This document shows, in pieces, positions 1-8,696 of a stretch of DNA of 64,000 nt. Position 1 is the stretch's first letter; every line of letters begins with the position of its first letter. The notes under the pieces are model-generated. The model worked only from the letters and a program-made list of their open reading frames with translations. It was not told the origin of the DNA and did no database searches. Source of the DNA: Bacteroidia bacterium (lineage in GTDB: Bacteria; Bacteroidota; Bacteroidia; AKYH767-A; OLB10). The stretch is taken from positions 248,001-312,000 of the forward strand of contig JBAOIA010000012.1 of NCBI GenBank assembly GCA_037045145.1, in the 5' to 3' direction. The position numbers and the translations under genes were made by a program.

Positions 1-279
1 TTGCATTATGCAGTAGGTTTAACCGCCAAAACACGTCCGGGTTCGGAAAACAAATCTGCTATGATTAATGACTATGTTGCATGGGGAGCAGGTCCGCGTG
101 CATCACAGTTTTTAGTAATAGGTGCTAAATGTCATGCAGCTATCAACGGTAAATTTTCTCCTGATATAGAAGATGTAAAAGCTGTTGCTGTTCCAATACT
201 ACGCCATCGTTTAGTTCGCAATTATAAGGCCGAAGCCGATGGTGTTTCTGTTGAGAAGATAATAGACAGTATCCTTTAG
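1..279 (+). CDS. MoxR-type AAA+ ATPase, C-terminal end (partial)
   Basis: The gene enters from the left edge; only the last 92 codons are present and codon 1 here is an internal Leu (TTG), not a start. Visible sequence is the C-terminal lid domain of MoxR ATPases: TRPGSENKSA, then YVAWGAGPRASQFLVIGAKC, then PILRHRLVRNY and a closing AEADGVSVEKII helix. The family is known for chaperone-like AAA+ proteins that work with von Willebrand A proteins, often in envelope stress or gliding loci; the partner genes would lie left of the window. The ATP-binding motifs are outside the window, so activity cannot be judged. Confidence 0.88.
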   Translation: MHYAVGLTAKTRPGSENKSAMINDYVAWGAGPRASQFLVIGAKCHAAINGKFSPDIEDVKAVAVPILRHRLVRNYKAEADGVSVEKIIDSIL

Positions 280-355
280 TTTTTATTTGTCAACCGCTTC
301 TTCCGATTTTATTTTCTTCTGAAAGCATCAAATATTAAGGGCTAATTTATTTCAA

Positions 356-377
356 TTATCACCATGAATGGTGATAA
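356..377. repeat. Perfect 9-bp stem-loop between genes
   Basis: Arms TTATCACCA and TGGTGATAA surround a TGAA loop, 77 bases after the MoxR stop and 50 before the lipoprotein start. No T-run follows, so it is a poor intrinsic terminator. It may be a regulator site or mRNA 3' end structure. Confidence 0.4.
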
Positions 378-427
378 CTGATTGTTTCAAATATTATTAG
401 TTTTACATGCTACTAAACTAATAAAAG

Positions 428-1558
428 ATGAGAACATTAAAATTGATAGGATACGGATTACTCATTACTATTTTTACATCTTGCGGCAGTGGTGAATCTT
501 CCGTACAAGAAGCCGATGAAGGAAATGAATCAGGCACAACAACACATGCCTCAGGAAGAGGCTCCTCTGATAAAAATAACAATTGGGAAAAACTAATTGC
601 ATATGAGTTACGCGATGCCAATGGAAATTTGCAATCTACCATACCAATGCCATCAACTTGGAAAATTAATAACTCAAGGCAAAATGGAGAACCCACCATT
701 ACAGGCCCCGGAGGAATTATGGTAAAGGACTATCCATTGCAGATGTTCAATTACCCATTTGATCAAAACACACAGTATATTTATAATCAAAGCGGGCAGC
801 AGGTCAGAGATTTTCCGGGAGTTGAACAATTCATTCAACAAGATTTAGTTCCGGTGTGCCGCAATCAGGGACTTACGTTTATAAAATATTATGAGTTGCC
901 CGAAATAACAAGAATTGATAAGTGGTATAGCGACCAATTATATCAGGCAATGCCAATGGATAAAAAAACTTTTGCAATTGGCACAGATTGGCAAACTTCT
1001 GATGGTAACCCGTATTTTTTGTTGTTGCATTTCTCTATTAGCACTACAGAACAGCTTCGCATGTGGAGTTATTATGCTTCAGGGTTAGAAGCCGATAAAG
1101 ACATTTTTGAAAAGGCCAAAAAACAGCTTTTATTTTCATTGGCCAATACCCGTTTCGAACTCGAACCCATTATGGCTTACAACAGATCGGAGGCAGAAAA
1201 AGCCGGTAGAAGTTGGGCACAGTTTAATGCAAGGATGGCACAAAATCAGGCAAATTTTGAAGCCTCACAGCGTGCACATATTAATAAAACCAATGCTATA
1301 AACGATGCCATTATGAGTGGTTGGCGTGAAAGAAATGCTGCATCGGACAGAATGCAGGAACGAACCATTGATGGAATTTATGAAAGAACAAATGTCGTGG
1401 ATGAAAGCGGACAGAAGTATAAAGTTGAAAGCGGTTACAATCAATATTGGATGAATAACGATGGCGAATATATCAGTACCGATAAAGTTGATTACAATCC
1501 TAACCTTGACGACAACATGAATAATCAAAAATGGCAGGAGTTAAAAGAAATAAAATAG
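428..1558 (+). CDS. Predicted lipoprotein of unknown function
   Basis: 376 residues. The N-terminus MRTLKLIGYGLLITIFTSCG is a lipoprotein signal with the lipid-modified Cys at residue 19, followed by a Gly/Ser/Asp/Glu-rich linker to about residue 50, as is usual for surface or periplasmic lipoproteins of this phylum. The body (about 60-240) is mixed alpha/beta, and residues 245-310 form a charged, Gln/Ala/Arg-rich helix region. I do not recognise a named family. The ATG at 428 is chosen because it directly gives the lipoprotein signal. No neighbouring gene on the same strand is close enough to indicate an operon. Confidence 0.82.
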   Translation: MRTLKLIGYGLLITIFTSCGSGESSVQEADEGNESGTTTHASGRGSSDKNNNWEKLIAYELRDANGNLQSTIPMPSTWKINNSRQNGEPTITGPGGIMVKDYPLQMFNYPFDQNTQYIYNQSGQQVRDFPGVEQFIQQDLVPVCRNQGLTFIKYYELPEITRIDKWYSDQLYQAMPMDKKTFAIGTDWQTSDGNPYFLLLHFSISTTEQLRMWSYYASGLEADKDIFEKAKKQLLFSLANTRFELEPIMAYNRSEAEKAGRSWAQFNARMAQNQANFEASQRAHINKTNAINDAIMSGWRERNAASDRMQERTIDGIYERTNVVDESGQKYKVESGYNQYWMNNDGEYISTDKVDYNPNLDDNMNNQKWQELKEIK

Positions 1559-2102
1559 TCGCCTCCCTCCAATTCTTTTAAAATCTTTTTATCACTTTTT
1601 AACTAATCTATGTGGCATCTGCATCACAAAGCCAAGTCTTCTTTACAATAAATACTAATCTTAAATTTGTGTGTACAACGTTTATAAAAAATCAGATACC
1701 GTATTTTAACTTTAAGAGATAGAATTTTTGGCAATAGTTTTATTTTGAATAAGAATGCATCTTATTAAATATTATGTAGATTGAATGATTGAGAAATATA
1801 TTGCAGTAAAATTGATGGCTGAAATGTTTTTTATTGCAAAAACAAATTTATCAGCATAGGAATAAAACACCATTCTCTTCTGGTTAAACATAACAACTAA
1901 AGTTGTACTGCAGTTGCTCTTTAGAAGTATAATAAAAACCTTATTACGATAAAAACCTGCAATATATTTTAGAACTTAAAAGCAAGATGATGAGGTATAA
2001 TCACAATCACAACCATTTGTTTGTAAAACTTAAACACTTATGTATATTTGTGAGTTAGCACCCATTTTTAGAAAACACCAAAACAAATAAGCGTATAAAA
2101 AA
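1559..2102. other. 544-bp intergenic region
   Basis: AT-rich and without convincing coding sequence: the longest plus ORF with an ATG (1785) is only 24 codons. The only recognisable signal is the promoter at 2020-2050 serving the DUF2130 gene. No tRNA-like or repeat structure was seen. Confidence 0.6.
2020..2050 (+). promoter_or_regulatory. Bacteroidota sigma-A-type promoter for the DUF2130 gene
   Basis: TTTG (2020-2023), a 19-base spacer, then TATATTTG (2043-2050). This matches the Bacteroidota consensus TTTG-N19-TAnnTTTG exactly, spacing included. Expected transcription start is about 2055, giving a leader near 48 nt before ATG 2103. Confidence 0.75.
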
Positions 2103-3362
2103 ATGAACGAAATTATTTGCCCAAACTGTAAGAAGGCTTTCAAGGTAGATGAAGCAGGTTTTGCTGACATACTGAAACAAGTAAGAGACCATGAATTTGA
2201 AGAAGAGCTTCAAAAGCGACTAAACCTTGCTGAACAGGACAAAGAGAATGCAGTCAAACTTGCTGATGCAAAACATAAAAATGTGCTGCAAGAAAAACTT
2301 GCATTGAAAGATAAAGAACTGGAAAAGTTGAAAGCAGACAATGCTCTTGAACTTGCCAAAAAAGACACAGCAATTGCAGAACTGAAAACCAAGAGTAGTA
2401 ATGCTGACATCGAGAAAAAACTTAGTGTTGCTGAAGCAGTAAAAAAGATTGAAAAAGAAAGAGATGACTTAGCTAATAATTTAAAGAATAAAGACACTGA
2501 GAAGCAACTACTGGAAAAGTCATTAAACGAAAAACATTCTGCTGAACTTAAAACAAAAGATGAAATCATTAAACTGAAAGATGAGGAAATTGCTCTTCGT
2601 AAAGATATGAAGCAAAAACTTTCAACTAAAATGGTTGGAGAAACACTTGAACAACATTGTGAAGTTGAGTTTAATAAACTTCGTGCGACAGCCTTTCAAA
2701 AATCCTATTTTGAAAAAGACAACGACTCAAGTTCAGGAACCAAAGGCGACTATATCTTTAGAGAAACTGATGAAGAAAATAATGAAGTGATTTCAATCAT
2801 GTTTGAGATGAAAAATGAGGGCGATGAAACTACCAATAAAAAGAGAAATGAAGATTTTTTTGACAAACTTGATAAAGACCGTTTAAAAAAGAATTGTGAG
2901 TATGCCGTTTTAGTAACACTATTAGAGGCAGACAACGAACTCTATAATTCAGGAATTGTTGACGTATCACACAAGTATCCTAAAATGTATGTTATACGAC
3001 CACAGTTTTTCATACCAATTATCACCTTCCTCAGGAATGCAGCAATGAACTCTTTACACTATAAAGCTGAACTTAATAGAGTAAGAAATCAAAATTTAGA
3101 CATTACGAATTTTGAGGAAAAGTTAAACAAATTCAGAGACGGCTTTTCTAAGAATTATCTCTCAGCACAAAGTCATTTTCAAGAAGCAATAAAAAAAATT
3201 GATGCTTCAATAGCTGCCATGAACAAAGTTAAAGAAGAACTTACAACAAGCGAAAACCAATTACGGTTGGCAAATGACAAAGCAGACGATTTGACTATTA
3301 AAAAGTTGACGCATGGTAACCCTACAATGAAGGCAAAGTTTAACGAACTGAAATCTAAATGA
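2103..3362 (+). CDS. DUF2130 domain-containing coiled-coil protein
   Basis: 419 residues, the usual length for DUF2130 proteins. It opens with a zinc-ribbon-like CPNCKKAF motif (residues 6-9, one CxxC), then a long heptad-rich coiled coil (about 30-180, Lys/Glu/Leu-rich). A compact alpha/beta region (about 190-320) follows with GTKGDYIFRETDEENNEVIS and MFEMKN, then a second helical tail. The compact part resembles nuclease-fold proteins (RmuC-like context is known for the family), with Asp/Glu/Lys residues in FEMKNEGDE that could be catalytic; that role is inference. It stands alone behind its own promoter. Cytoplasmic; function not established. Confidence 0.88.
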   Translation: MNEIICPNCKKAFKVDEAGFADILKQVRDHEFEEELQKRLNLAEQDKENAVKLADAKHKNVLQEKLALKDKELEKLKADNALELAKKDTAIAELKTKSSNADIEKKLSVAEAVKKIEKERDDLANNLKNKDTEKQLLEKSLNEKHSAELKTKDEIIKLKDEEIALRKDMKQKLSTKMVGETLEQHCEVEFNKLRATAFQKSYFEKDNDSSSGTKGDYIFRETDEENNEVISIMFEMKNEGDETTNKKRNEDFFDKLDKDRLKKNCEYAVLVTLLEADNELYNSGIVDVSHKYPKMYVIRPQFFIPIITFLRNAAMNSLHYKAELNRVRNQNLDITNFEEKLNKFRDGFSKNYLSAQSHFQEAIKKIDASIAAMNKVKEELTTSENQLRLANDKADDLTIKKLTHGNPTMKAKFNELKSK

Positions 3363-3540
3363 TGAAAGATTTAATACAAGTGGTAACATTATGTTCCTAC
3401 TCAAATCATTTAAATCCTGATTCAGGCAGATTATGTCACTTTGAGCCCAAAAGCGTTTAGGGGGGAGTTATAAAACCAGAACAGGTTTGTCCCTGATGGA
3501 GTCATATATTTATAGAACAAAACATTATCTACCAACCTGC

Positions 3541-3555
3541 GACCCCAAAGGGGTC
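3541..3555. repeat. Short GACCCC/GGGGTC palindrome
   Basis: Perfect 6-bp arms around AAA. Short CCCC-AAA-GGGG palindromes of this type are common interspersed repeats in this phylum (established generally; this copy judged by eye). No T-run, so not a terminator. Confidence 0.4.
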
Positions 3556-3766
3556 CAACAAAGTGAAAATAAAAAATATGCAACTGCAACAAATCAAGCT
3601 GGTCAATAAAGGTTTCGATAATCCGTATTGCGATATCGTTGTCAACTTGTTACACTAAAACACGCTACCACAATCTTATGCCAATCTGTTGGTACTATGT
3701 AATCCATATTTCAAACTTAATCCAATTGACCTTTACTATTTTCTGTTTTTATCATTAGTTGAGATA

Positions 3767-3796
3767 TTTGCGCCTTTTGTTAATATTGTATATTTT
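3767..3796 (+). promoter_or_regulatory. Possible promoter of the antiporter gene
   Basis: TTTG (3767-3770), an 18-base spacer, then TATATTTT (3789-3796), which has one mismatch to TAnnTTTG. It lies 58 bases before ATG 3854. Confidence 0.35.
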
Positions 3797-3853
3797 CACA
3801 GTCTATCGTTACTTACTATACAAATCAACCATCTGCCAAACAATAATGTCTGA

Positions 3854-4939
3854 ATGAGAAAAATCAGAAAACTTTATCAATGGACAACCTCAATCCCTGT
3901 GTTAGCTTGTCTATTGTATTTATCCGGACTTTTAGACAATAACCTTGTTTTTCAAACAATAGCCGGCATACTATTAATATTTTGTGTGATGTCAGCAGTA
4001 CATCACTCTGAAATTATTGCGCACCGTGTAGGAGAGCCTTATGGAACTATAATTTTAGCTGTTTCAATTACAATTATTGAAGTAGCCATTATTGTTTCTT
4101 TAATGACAACAGGAGGCAAAGATTATGCAGCATTTGCTAGAGACACCGTTTATGCCGCAGTGATGCTTATTCTAAATGGAATTGTTGGATTATGTTTGTT
4201 TATCGGAGGACGAAAGTTTCATACACAAACTTTCTCTCCACATTCTGTGAAAATTGCTCTGATTTCTCTTGTATCTATCGTTGCATTTACTATGATACTT
4301 CCAACCTTTACCAATAGTGAAGTTGGACCATACTACACTGAAACACAATTGCTTTTTGAAATTTTCGCATGTTTGGCAATTTATACAGCATTTATATCTG
4401 CACAGACAATTAGACATAGGGAGTATTTTATTTCTGATGACACCGATATTAAAAATAATGAAAAGAAGGTAAATCTTATTTCAAACACATCTCTTGTTAT
4501 TAGCTTAGTGTTCTTGCTTATCAGTTTAACCATAGTAGTTCTACTTGCAAAAATCTTATCAATACCTATTGAACAGTTAATAGTCAGTCAAGGGTTACCC
4601 AAAAGTTTAGTAGGAATAATTATCGCTGCAATAATTTTGTTGCCAGAAGGGATTGCCGCAGTGAGTGCCGCAAAAAACAACAAATTGCAAACCAGTCTTA
4701 ATTTATCATTAGGCTCTGCCTTAGCCAGCATTGGACTAACCATTCCTGCAGTTTCAGTGGCAAGTTATATCTATGATTTTCCTATTGTTTTAGGATTAGA
4801 TATTTTATCCATCATACTCTTGGTAATATCAATATTTACTGTGATGCTCTCACTTATTGGCGGTAGAAGTAATGCAGTTTATGGTGTAGTTCTGTTGGTA
4901 AACCTTGTTGCATATATATTTTTGACAATCAATCCTTGA
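3854..4939 (+). CDS. chaA: ChaA-type calcium/sodium:proton antiporter
   Basis: 361 residues, close to E. coli ChaA (366). About ten to eleven hydrophobic helices in two inverted halves, each with the acidic motif of the CaCA superfamily: GEPYGTIILAVSITIIEVAI in the first half (about residues 60-80) and IIIAAIILLPEGIAAVSAAK in the second (about 255-275). The conserved Glu of each half is present. Expected role is inner-membrane exchange of Ca2+ or Na+/K+ for protons. A charged cytoplasmic loop (about 195-210, HREYFISDDTDIKNNEKK) separates the halves. Monocistronic here; the next gene downstream is a decayed remnant. Family assignment is firm; the exact ion is not. Confidence 0.88.
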   Translation: MRKIRKLYQWTTSIPVLACLLYLSGLLDNNLVFQTIAGILLIFCVMSAVHHSEIIAHRVGEPYGTIILAVSITIIEVAIIVSLMTTGGKDYAAFARDTVYAAVMLILNGIVGLCLFIGGRKFHTQTFSPHSVKIALISLVSIVAFTMILPTFTNSEVGPYYTETQLLFEIFACLAIYTAFISAQTIRHREYFISDDTDIKNNEKKVNLISNTSLVISLVFLLISLTIVVLLAKILSIPIEQLIVSQGLPKSLVGIIIAAIILLPEGIAAVSAAKNNKLQTSLNLSLGSALASIGLTIPAVSVASYIYDFPIVLGLDILSIILLVISIFTVMLSLIGGRSNAVYGVVLLVNLVAYIFLTINP

Positions 4940-4977
4940 AGTTAAGTATATTGTCTTACATTATTGGACATACAAAT

Positions 4978-5471
4978 ATGGCAGTAACCAATAATACAGA
5001 TGACCGACAAAACAGTTTTTACATGATTGGTGTAAGTATTCTGACTTTGTTTTACCAACAATTGATTTTATTGGCGAGAACTTAATAACTGACACCACTC
5101 TTACATTTGATTTATTCAGCAAATCGTTCATTTGCTCAGCAGCTGGGCTTCGCTTATTTTTAGCCGGTATAAAACAGGTAAAGAGACCTGAATTTACTGC
5201 AAAACAAATTTCCCACCTCTACAGCCCCGATAGTTCTCCAATCCTTCGTGAATTAGGGTTTGCTAACATTTGTTTAGGACTTGTAGCTATAATTTCCTTT
5301 TTTAAACCAGAATGAAGAATTGTAAGTTCGTTTGCAAGTGGACTACATTATGGTATTGCAGAAGTTCATCACGGACTTAAAAAAACTTTAGGTATAAATG
5401 AAAAATTTGCCTTCTGGACTGACATAATAATTTTCGTTTTCCTTTTAGTCTTTTTCGAAAGAACTGTGTGA
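4978..5471 (+). pseudogene. Decayed small membrane protein gene (DUF6790-like)
   Basis: Starting at ATG 4978 the frame gives MAVTNNTDDRQNSFYMIGVS, then a frameshift around 5030-5040 is needed to continue as VLPTIDFIGENLITD, CSAAGLRLFLAGIKQ, ELGFANICLGLVAIISFFKPE. At 5313-5315 a TGA stands where Trp (TGG) would fit, followed in the same frame by RIVSSFASGLHYGIAEVHHG and a closing hydrophobic helix ending at TGA 5469-5471. The pattern (RLFLAG, ELGFANIC, SFASGLHYGI) resembles small four-helix membrane proteins of the DUF6790 type; I give that name from memory. One indel plus one nonsense change make it inactive unless the assembly is wrong at both places. Confidence 0.7.
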
Positions 5472-5699
5472 ATAAAACAAAAATTGGTAAAACAAAGAAT
5501 AGCAGTTCAATTGGACAAAATGTAACAAATTACAAACAGAGAATCCATTTGAATAAAATGACATTTAATAAAACTATGCCGAATAGATAAAAGCCGTGAG
5601 GTAACAGAACTTCAAATTAGAATCCTCGAAAAAGTGGACAAAAAACAATTGATTCATAAAGGAATTCCTGAAACAACTACTAGAGAATCTATAAAACAA
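5472..5699. other. Gene-free stretch with a possible coding remnant
   Basis: From about 5592 to 5718 one plus frame reads KSREVTELQIRILEKVDKKQ and ends KQLFCKK, overlapping the ftsY stop. It has no start codon and upstream stops break it. It could be the tail of a lost gene, consistent with the neighbouring pseudogene, or chance. Confidence 0.3.
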
Positions 5700-6650
5700 C
5701 TATTTTGCAAAAAGTGAATCAACAAAACTGACTCTATCAAAAGCCTGAAGGTCTGTCATCTTCTCTCCCACTCCAATATATTTTACCGGAATTTTAAACT
5801 CATCAGAAATACCAATCACTACACCACCTTTTGCAGTACCGTCTAATTTTGTTAATGCAAGTGCATTTACTTCTGTTGCTGCTGTAAACTGTCTAGCCTG
5901 TTCAATAGCATTCTGACCGGTTGAAGCATCAAGCACCAACAATATTTCATGAGGTGCATCAGGCACAACTTTTTGCATAACACGTTTAATTTTAGTCAAC
6001 TCATTCATGAGGTTAACTTTATTATGCAGGCGTCCAGCAGTATCAATAATTACTACATCGCTGTTCTGCGCAACACCTGACTTTACAGTATCGAATGCAA
6101 CAGATGCAGGGTCGGCATTCATTCCCTGCGACACTATAGGCACCTGAACTCTGTCGGCCCAAATATTTAATTGATCTACTGCAGCGGCACGAAAAGTGTC
6201 CGCAGCACCCAACAACACATTTTTTCCTGACTGTTTAAACTGATAGGCTAATTTACCAATGGTAGTTGTCTTACCCACTCCATTCACACCAACCACCATA
6301 ATAATATATGGCTTTTTACTTTCGTCAATAAGATTTGCAACAGTAGCTGATTTATTTTCGGCAAGTAGTGCAGCTATTTCTTCCTTTAAAATGTTATTTA
6401 GCTGATCGGTTCCTACATATTTATCACGTGCTACCCTATCCTGAATACGTTTTACAATTTTCAAGGTTGTATCCACACCAACATCAGACGACACTAAAAT
6501 TTCCTCCACATTATCGAGCACTTCATCGTCAACTGTTGACTTACCAATTACTGCTTTGGTAATTTTTGTAAAAAAATTTTCACGAGTTTTATTTAATCCG
6601 CTCTCAAGTGATTCTTTATCTTTTTTCGAAAACAGTCCGAAAAATCCCAT
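5700..6650 (-). CDS. ftsY: Signal recognition particle receptor FtsY
   Basis: 316 residues: a short N-terminal lead (MGFFGLFSKKDKE) instead of the long acidic A-domain of E. coli, then the NG GTPase domain. GTP-binding motifs are G1 GVNGVGKT (121-128), the DTFRAAA motif, DTAGR (G3) and TKLDGTAKGG (G4 and nearby). It docks SRP-ribosome complexes at the inner membrane for cotranslational insertion. Last gene of the rpmB-rpmG-DUF4295-ftsY operon, an order typical of Bacteroidota. An intrinsic terminator-like hairpin lies between DUF4295 and ftsY, so ftsY expression may be partly reduced relative to the ribosomal protein genes. Confidence 0.97.
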   Translation of the reverse strand: MGFFGLFSKKDKESLESGLNKTRENFFTKITKAVIGKSTVDDEVLDNVEEILVSSDVGVDTTLKIVKRIQDRVARDKYVGTDQLNNILKEEIAALLAENKSATVANLIDESKKPYIIMVVGVNGVGKTTTIGKLAYQFKQSGKNVLLGAADTFRAAAVDQLNIWADRVQVPIVSQGMNADPASVAFDTVKSGVAQNSDVVIIDTAGRLHNKVNLMNELTKIKRVMQKVVPDAPHEILLVLDASTGQNAIEQARQFTAATEVNALALTKLDGTAKGGVVIGISDEFKIPVKYIGVGEKMTDLQAFDRVSFVDSLFAK

Positions 6651-6680
6651 AGTCTGATTCTTTTTGTTATAGTATTAAAA

Positions 6681-6715
6681 CAAAAACAGCCTTCTTCCTG
6701 AGGGAAGAAAGCTGT
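6681..6715 (-). terminator. Terminator or attenuator between DUF4295 gene and ftsY
   Basis: On the minus strand, arms ACAGC-x-TTCTTCC pair with GGAAGAA-x-GCTGT (one mismatch, 4-nt loop), followed by TTTTTGTTTT. It sits between two genes of the same strand, so it probably ends most ribosomal-protein transcripts while allowing some readthrough into ftsY. Confidence 0.65.
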
Positions 6716-6733
6716 CATTCGGTCTCATAAATA

Positions 6734-6886
6734 TTATTTCTCTTTCAAAAAATCTTTTACGTGATCGTTATGCACAATCTCTTCTTTGAATGAATAGGCT
6801 CCATTGGCACCTTTCACCATTTTAATCACCTTGGAAAACTCTTTTCCTTTACCGGTTTTAAGTGTTGCAACTACTTTCTTAGCCAT
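6734..6886 (-). CDS. DUF4295 family small basic protein
   Basis: 50 residues beginning MAKKVVATLKTGKGKEFSKV and ending HVKDFLKEK. This Lys-rich small protein is characteristic of Bacteroidota and nearly always sits with the L28 and L33 genes and ftsY, as here; a ribosome-linked role is inferred from that context only. ATG at 6884-6886, TAA at 6734-6736. It starts 17 bases after the rpmG stop. Confidence 0.9.
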   Translation of the reverse strand: MAKKVVATLKTGKGKEFSKVIKMVKGANGAYSFKEEIVHNDHVKDFLKEK

Positions 6887-6903
6887 TTTATTTAAGCTTT
6901 AAA

Positions 6904-7086
6904 TTATTTAATTTCTTTATGAAGAGTAACTTTTTTAAGAATGGGGTTGTATTTCTTCAACTCCAAACGCTCTGTAGTGTTCTTCTTGTTTTTTGTTGTG
7001 ATATAACGTGATGTTCCTGGCATACCACTGTTCTTGTGCTCTGTGCACTCCATGATTACCTGAACTCTGTTTCCTTTTTTTGCCAT
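6904..7086 (-). CDS. rpmG: 50S ribosomal protein L33
   Basis: 60 residues, MAKKGNRVQVIMECTEHK then RYITTKNKKNTTERLELKKY and a basic tail: the standard bacterial L33 sequence. Of the zinc-type L33 cysteines only one (MECT) is present, so this is a C-minus form that should not need zinc. It starts 12 bases downstream of rpmB and is followed by the DUF4295 gene; all should be cotranscribed from the promoter at 7359-7389. Confidence 0.97.
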   Translation of the reverse strand: MAKKGNRVQVIMECTEHKNSGMPGTSRYITTKNKKNTTERLELKKYNPILKKVTLHKEIK

Positions 7087-7098
7087 GATGCTAAAAGA

Positions 7099-7332
7099 TT
7101 AAATGTGTCCTTTTTTTATCAGACTGTTTATACAGGCTGAAATTCCTTTTTTATTGATGGTGCGGATAGCAGAAGCTGAAACTTTTAAAGTTACCCACTC
7201 GCCCGTTTCCGGAATAAAAAACTTTTTAGTTTGCAAATTCGGATTAAATCTGCGCTTCGTTTTACGATTGGAAAAAGAAATATTGTTTCCTACAATACTT
7301 GTCTTTCCGGTCAAATCACATATACGGGACAT
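7099..7332 (-). CDS. rpmB: 50S ribosomal protein L28
   Basis: 77 residues: MSRICDLTGKTSIVGNNISF, SNRKTKRRFNPNLQTKKFF and a C-terminal KVSASAIRTINKKG, the L28 signature. First gene of the rpmB-rpmG-DUF4295-ftsY operon with a consensus promoter 27 bases upstream of the start codon. L28 is part of the large ribosomal subunit. Confidence 0.97.
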   Translation of the reverse strand: MSRICDLTGKTSIVGNNISFSNRKTKRRFNPNLQTKKFFIPETGEWVTLKVSASAIRTINKKGISACINSLIKKGHI

Positions 7333-7358
7333 AACTACTCAATTTTATTAAGGGAGTG

Positions 7359-7389
7359 CAAAAGTAATTATTTTTTGTTTAATGCCAAA
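7359..7389 (-). promoter_or_regulatory. Consensus promoter of the rpmB operon
   Basis: Read on the minus strand: TTTG (7389-7386), exactly 19 bases, then TACTTTTG (7366-7359), a perfect match to TTTG-N19-TAnnTTTG. Leader to ATG 7332 is about 20 nt. Confidence 0.78.
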
Positions 7390-7480
7390 TGCTTTTCATA
7401 TTTTTTTACTGTAACGTCTATTTCACTGTCTTGCTTTACAACTAATTACAAATCAATATTTTGCAAAATAAAACAAAACG

Positions 7481-8692
7481 CTATTCCATTGGAACCAACG
7501 TATAATCTTTGATTTCAATAAGATTTATCCCTTGATTTTCTTTGATGCCATTGGCAGCATCTTTGACAAATTTAATCTTTAACGTAGGCAAATAATTAGA
7601 TTTAAATGTGCCATGTGCAGCATTTGATTTCACATACTCCATCACGGCTTCGTAGCCCTGAAAAGCAGCTAATAAAGGCTCGGTTTTGTAATGATTAATA
7701 AAACTGTTTCTAAAACTCTTGGTTGAAGCGGCATGGTAATCTAAATATGTTGATGTAAAAAAAGTAATTCGCAAATTTTTAAGAATATTAAAATCTATAC
7801 TCTCAAAATTTTCCCAGGTAGGAAGGCCAAAGGCAAATGCAGGTTTTTCTATACATTCATTTACCTGATTGAGTATGGTATTGACATAGGCTTCGGCAGA
7901 CGAGGCTATAATCAAAACAGCGTTTTCTGATTTTAATATTTTACAAACAGAATCCGGATAAAAATTACTGGTTATAAAATGCTTCAGTTGCTTTGCGGGT
8001 AAATTCTCTTTAAAAATCTGTGCTATGTCTTTATCCGGTTTTACATCACGGGCAAGTAAAATAAATTTGGAATCGGGAAATCGAGCTGCAATTTCTTTAG
8101 CTGCCACCATGCACTGTGTATGGGTTGAAGGCGAAAGCATATAAACATGCTCGTTAGATGTTTTAAAATTGGTGTTTGAAGCTTGTGTAAGAATCAAACT
8201 TTGTTTGTTGTTGAAACTCAGACGAGCAACTGCCGGAATATAAGACGATGGAACAGACGCTATTACAGCCTCGCACTTAACAAAATTGTTTTGCCGCCAC
8301 AATCGCCAAAGAGCAAAACTATCTGCAGGGGTTTCTGCAATGTGTAAATTAACATTGATTCCTAAATATTTTAAACTGTCTGCTGCCAGCAATGCACCTT
8401 CTGCAAACTGCAGGGTGCTCAAATTATTATAATCCGGTGTGGCATTTCCTGATGTATCATCAAACATTTGTATTTGCTGTTGCAGATTTAATGGTAACAT
8501 CAATCCAATATTGATATCTTTTTTCTCAGGTTTTTCATGTACTACTTCAGTTTTTTTAACCGGTTGCTCTACCTGCTTGGGTGTGGGTGCCGGTGGTGGC
8601 GGTTGTGTAGTTTTTCTACTGCTACTGCAGCCTGCCAGCAACATCACTGCCAGTGCACAACTCAAATACTTTTTGCTGCTTCTAAAATTCAT
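7481..8692 (-). CDS. LppC/YraM-like periplasmic-binding-fold lipoprotein
   Basis: About 403 residues from ATG 8692 (an upstream in-frame alternative at 8746 overlaps guaA and lacks the signal). MNFRSSKKYLSCALAVMLLAGCSSS is a lipoprotein signal with LAGC. A Pro-rich linker (TTQPPPPAPTP) follows, then a type-1 periplasmic-binding-protein fold starting INIGLMLPLNLQQQ, with AEGALLAADSLKYLGINVNL and SKFILLARDVKPD. In Bacteroidota such proteins are usually labelled amino-acid ABC transporter binding proteins or LppC-like; LppC/LpoA in E. coli activates a penicillin-binding protein, and that role here is only an analogy. It begins 4 bases after the guaA stop, so it is cotranscribed with guaA. Confidence 0.82.
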   Translation of the reverse strand: MNFRSSKKYLSCALAVMLLAGCSSSRKTTQPPPPAPTPKQVEQPVKKTEVVHEKPEKKDINIGLMLPLNLQQQIQMFDDTSGNATPDYNNLSTLQFAEGALLAADSLKYLGINVNLHIAETPADSFALWRLWRQNNFVKCEAVIASVPSSYIPAVARLSFNNKQSLILTQASNTNFKTSNEHVYMLSPSTHTQCMVAAKEIAARFPDSKFILLARDVKPDKDIAQIFKENLPAKQLKHFITSNFYPDSVCKILKSENAVLIIASSAEAYVNTILNQVNECIEKPAFAFGLPTWENFESIDFNILKNLRITFFTSTYLDYHAASTKSFRNSFINHYKTEPLLAAFQGYEAVMEYVKSNAAHGTFKSNYLPTLKIKFVKDAANGIKENQGINLIEIKDYTLVPME

Positions 8693-8696
8693 AACC

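Larger units (their letters stand above)
3363..3853. other. 491-bp intergenic region
   Basis: No gene found. It contains a small palindrome GACCCC-AAA-GGGGTC (3541-3555) of the kind scattered widely in Bacteroidota genomes, and a G6 run near 3460. A weak promoter for the antiporter gene lies near its right end. Confidence 0.5.

Noticed and set aside
356..377. Stem-loop as an intrinsic terminator of the MoxR gene
   Set aside because: No T-run follows and the stem is AT-rich; kept only as a repeat.
1785..1859. 24-codon ORF in the 544-bp gap
   Set aside because: Too short, no support from composition or context.
3541..3555. GACCCC/GGGGTC palindrome as a terminator
   Set aside because: No T-run; it looks like a common interspersed palindrome.
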